A stretch of 6,750 nt of DNA from Sediminibacterium sp. Lineage in GTDB: Bacteria > Bacteroidota > Bacteroidia > Chitinophagales > Chitinophagaceae. The notes beneath the pieces were generated by a model that was not told the DNA's origin, ran no database searches, and was given only the letters and a program-made list of their open reading frames with translations. Positions 5,822 through 6,750 of the stretch are shown piece after piece (the stretch's first letter is position 1; each line of letters opens with the position of its first letter). A program made the position numbers and the translations under genes. Where the stretch lies: the NCBI GenBank assembly GCA_028288645.1, contig JAQBNJ010000148.1:1-6750 (forward strand). The letters run 5' to 3'.

Positions 5822-6750
5822 TCAGTCTGTAAGGTGTTTTTTTCGATACTCGGAAGGAGTAACCCCGGTTTTATTCTTAAACGCTACATTAAAAGAAGTT
5901 ACGGTGCCGAATCCTGCTTCAAAACCAATGGTGGCAATTTTTTCATTTGCATACTTTGGATCGCGCAACATTAGCTGGGCATTTTCAATACGGTACTGGT
6001 TTACAAAATCATTAAAATTCTGCCCGCTGTTCTCATTTATCACCTGGGAAACAATTCTTGGACTCATTTCAAGTTTTTCTGCAATTTTCTGTAACGTAAT
6101 GTTAGGCTCCCGCGAAATATTTTGGTCCCGGAAAAAAGTGGTAAGTTTTTGGAATATCTCTTTTGAGGTTGATTTTTCTAAAGATGATCTGCTATATTTT
6201 TCTACACCCAGGTTCTGGCGGTTTAGGAACAGGTAAGACAGGGCATAAATAAGGAAAGTATAAAAAATGGGACCCGCAACATAGTAAGGTGTAATATTCA
6301 GGAAATTGCAGAGGTAATAAAACCAAATTACGGTAACGCCACTAAGTATGTTCTTATACCAGGTAAAAGAAATTTTCGGTGTTTCCTTACGGTTTTGAAA
6401 CAGTAAGATCCAGGCCAGTGTCAAATAGATCAGCAAATGAAAAGTTACGATCCCATAGTTCCAGAAATTTGAAAATTTGCCATCGCTTGGAATAACGAAC
6501 AGCAATATCACGAAAATTGCAAAAGGCAGCAGATGCAGGTAATGCAATTTTGAAACAGATCTCGATTTACCAAGGAGCATCATCCCATAAAACCACAGGA
6601 AAGGCCCTGCAAGGAATATCCCCGAAATTCCGATATTTCGTTGCCAGGCTACCAATGGTATATAATAGCCGATTATTGATTTGGCAACTCTAACTGTTAT
6701 TCCAAATATCACAATTGCCAAAAAAGTGTTCGCTCTTTTATTACCACTCT
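5822..6750 (-). CDS. Membrane-anchored AraC-family transcriptional regulator, 5' end beyond window
   Basis: About 308 residues are visible, and the reading frame stays open to the right edge. A TTG codon at 6719-6721 could be taken for a start, but the frame upstream reads SGNKRANTF directly before LAIVIFGITVRVAKS. That resembles the 'G-N-K-x-A-N-x-x-L-A' entry into the first helices of this family, so the true start is further out. The N-terminal half carries about six hydrophobic segments (roughly 6661-6720, 6570-6640, 6475-6540, 6405-6470, 6310-6365, 6235-6300). The C-terminal 120 residues (about 5825-6187) form the AraC DNA-binding domain with two helix-turn-helix units: 'ITLQKIAEKLEMSPRIVSQV', then 'EKIATIGFEAGFGTVTSFNV' followed by AFKNKTGVTPSEYRKK, the AraC signature. 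It would sense a signal at the inner membrane and bind DNA from there. Its target is unknown. Confidence 0.9.
   Translation of the reverse strand, partial: SGNKRANTFLAIVIFGITVRVAKSIIGYYIPLVAWQRNIGISGIFLAGPFLWFYGMMLLGKSRSVSKLHYLHLLPFAIFVILLFVIPSDGKFSNFWNYGIVTFHLLIYLTLAWILLFQNRKETPKISFTWYKNILSGVTVIWFYYLCNFLNITPYYVAGPIFYTFLIYALSYLFLNRQNLGVEKYSRSSLEKSTSKEIFQKLTTFFRDQNISREPNITLQKIAEKLEMSPRIVSQVINENSGQNFNDFVNQYRIENAQLMLRDPKYANEKIATIGFEAGFGTVTSFNVAFKNKTGVTPSEYRKKHLTD

Overview
The window looks like chromosomal DNA of a member of the Bacteroidota, most like the Chitinophagaceae. This is inferred from protein style and signals, not from a marker gene. The evidence is low-to-moderate GC, A/T-rich leaders without clear Shine-Dalgarno sequences, and candidate promoters of the Bacteroidota form (TTG, about 19-20 bp, then a TAnnTTTG-like box). 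Protein types common in this phylum support it: an M23 peptidase, an MmcQ/YjbR protein, a secreted M20 peptidase, a small cell-envelope lipoprotein, and a membrane-anchored AraC regulator.

Everything except one broken gene is on the minus strand. Read in the direction of transcription (right to left), the window opens with a membrane-anchored AraC-type regulator. Its start lies beyond the right edge, so it is cut off. After 140 bp containing a perfect 16-bp palindrome comes a short exported ankyrin-repeat protein (5181-5681), then a secreted M20 zinc peptidase (3441-4970) behind its own candidate promoter. A short convergent gap with an 8-bp hairpin separates the peptidase from the only plus-strand locus. 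That locus (3082-3371) is the remains of a short-chain dehydrogenase/reductase (SDR). It keeps the first 23 or so residues, interrupted by a one-base frameshift, and the last 73 or so residues, with the whole middle (including the catalytic YxxxK region) lost.

Divergent from the SDR remnant is a lipoprotein gene (2153-2794), closed by a clear intrinsic terminator (2094-2119). The left third is a tight four-gene run: mmcQ/YjbR-like (1628-1978), GNAT acetyltransferase (1155-1610), M23 peptidase (171-1139), and the beginning of an AlkD-like DNA alkylation repair gene (1-155, continuing past the left edge). Gaps of 17, 15 and 15 bp indicate one transcript, starting from a promoter near 2045-2075.

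I see no RNA gene, insertion sequence, CRISPR array or recognisable defence or biosynthetic system. The most interesting points are the doubly damaged SDR gene, an AlkD-like N-terminus that appears to lack a conserved segment of its family, the palindrome beside the AraC gene, and a 14-bp sequence shared by two candidate promoters.
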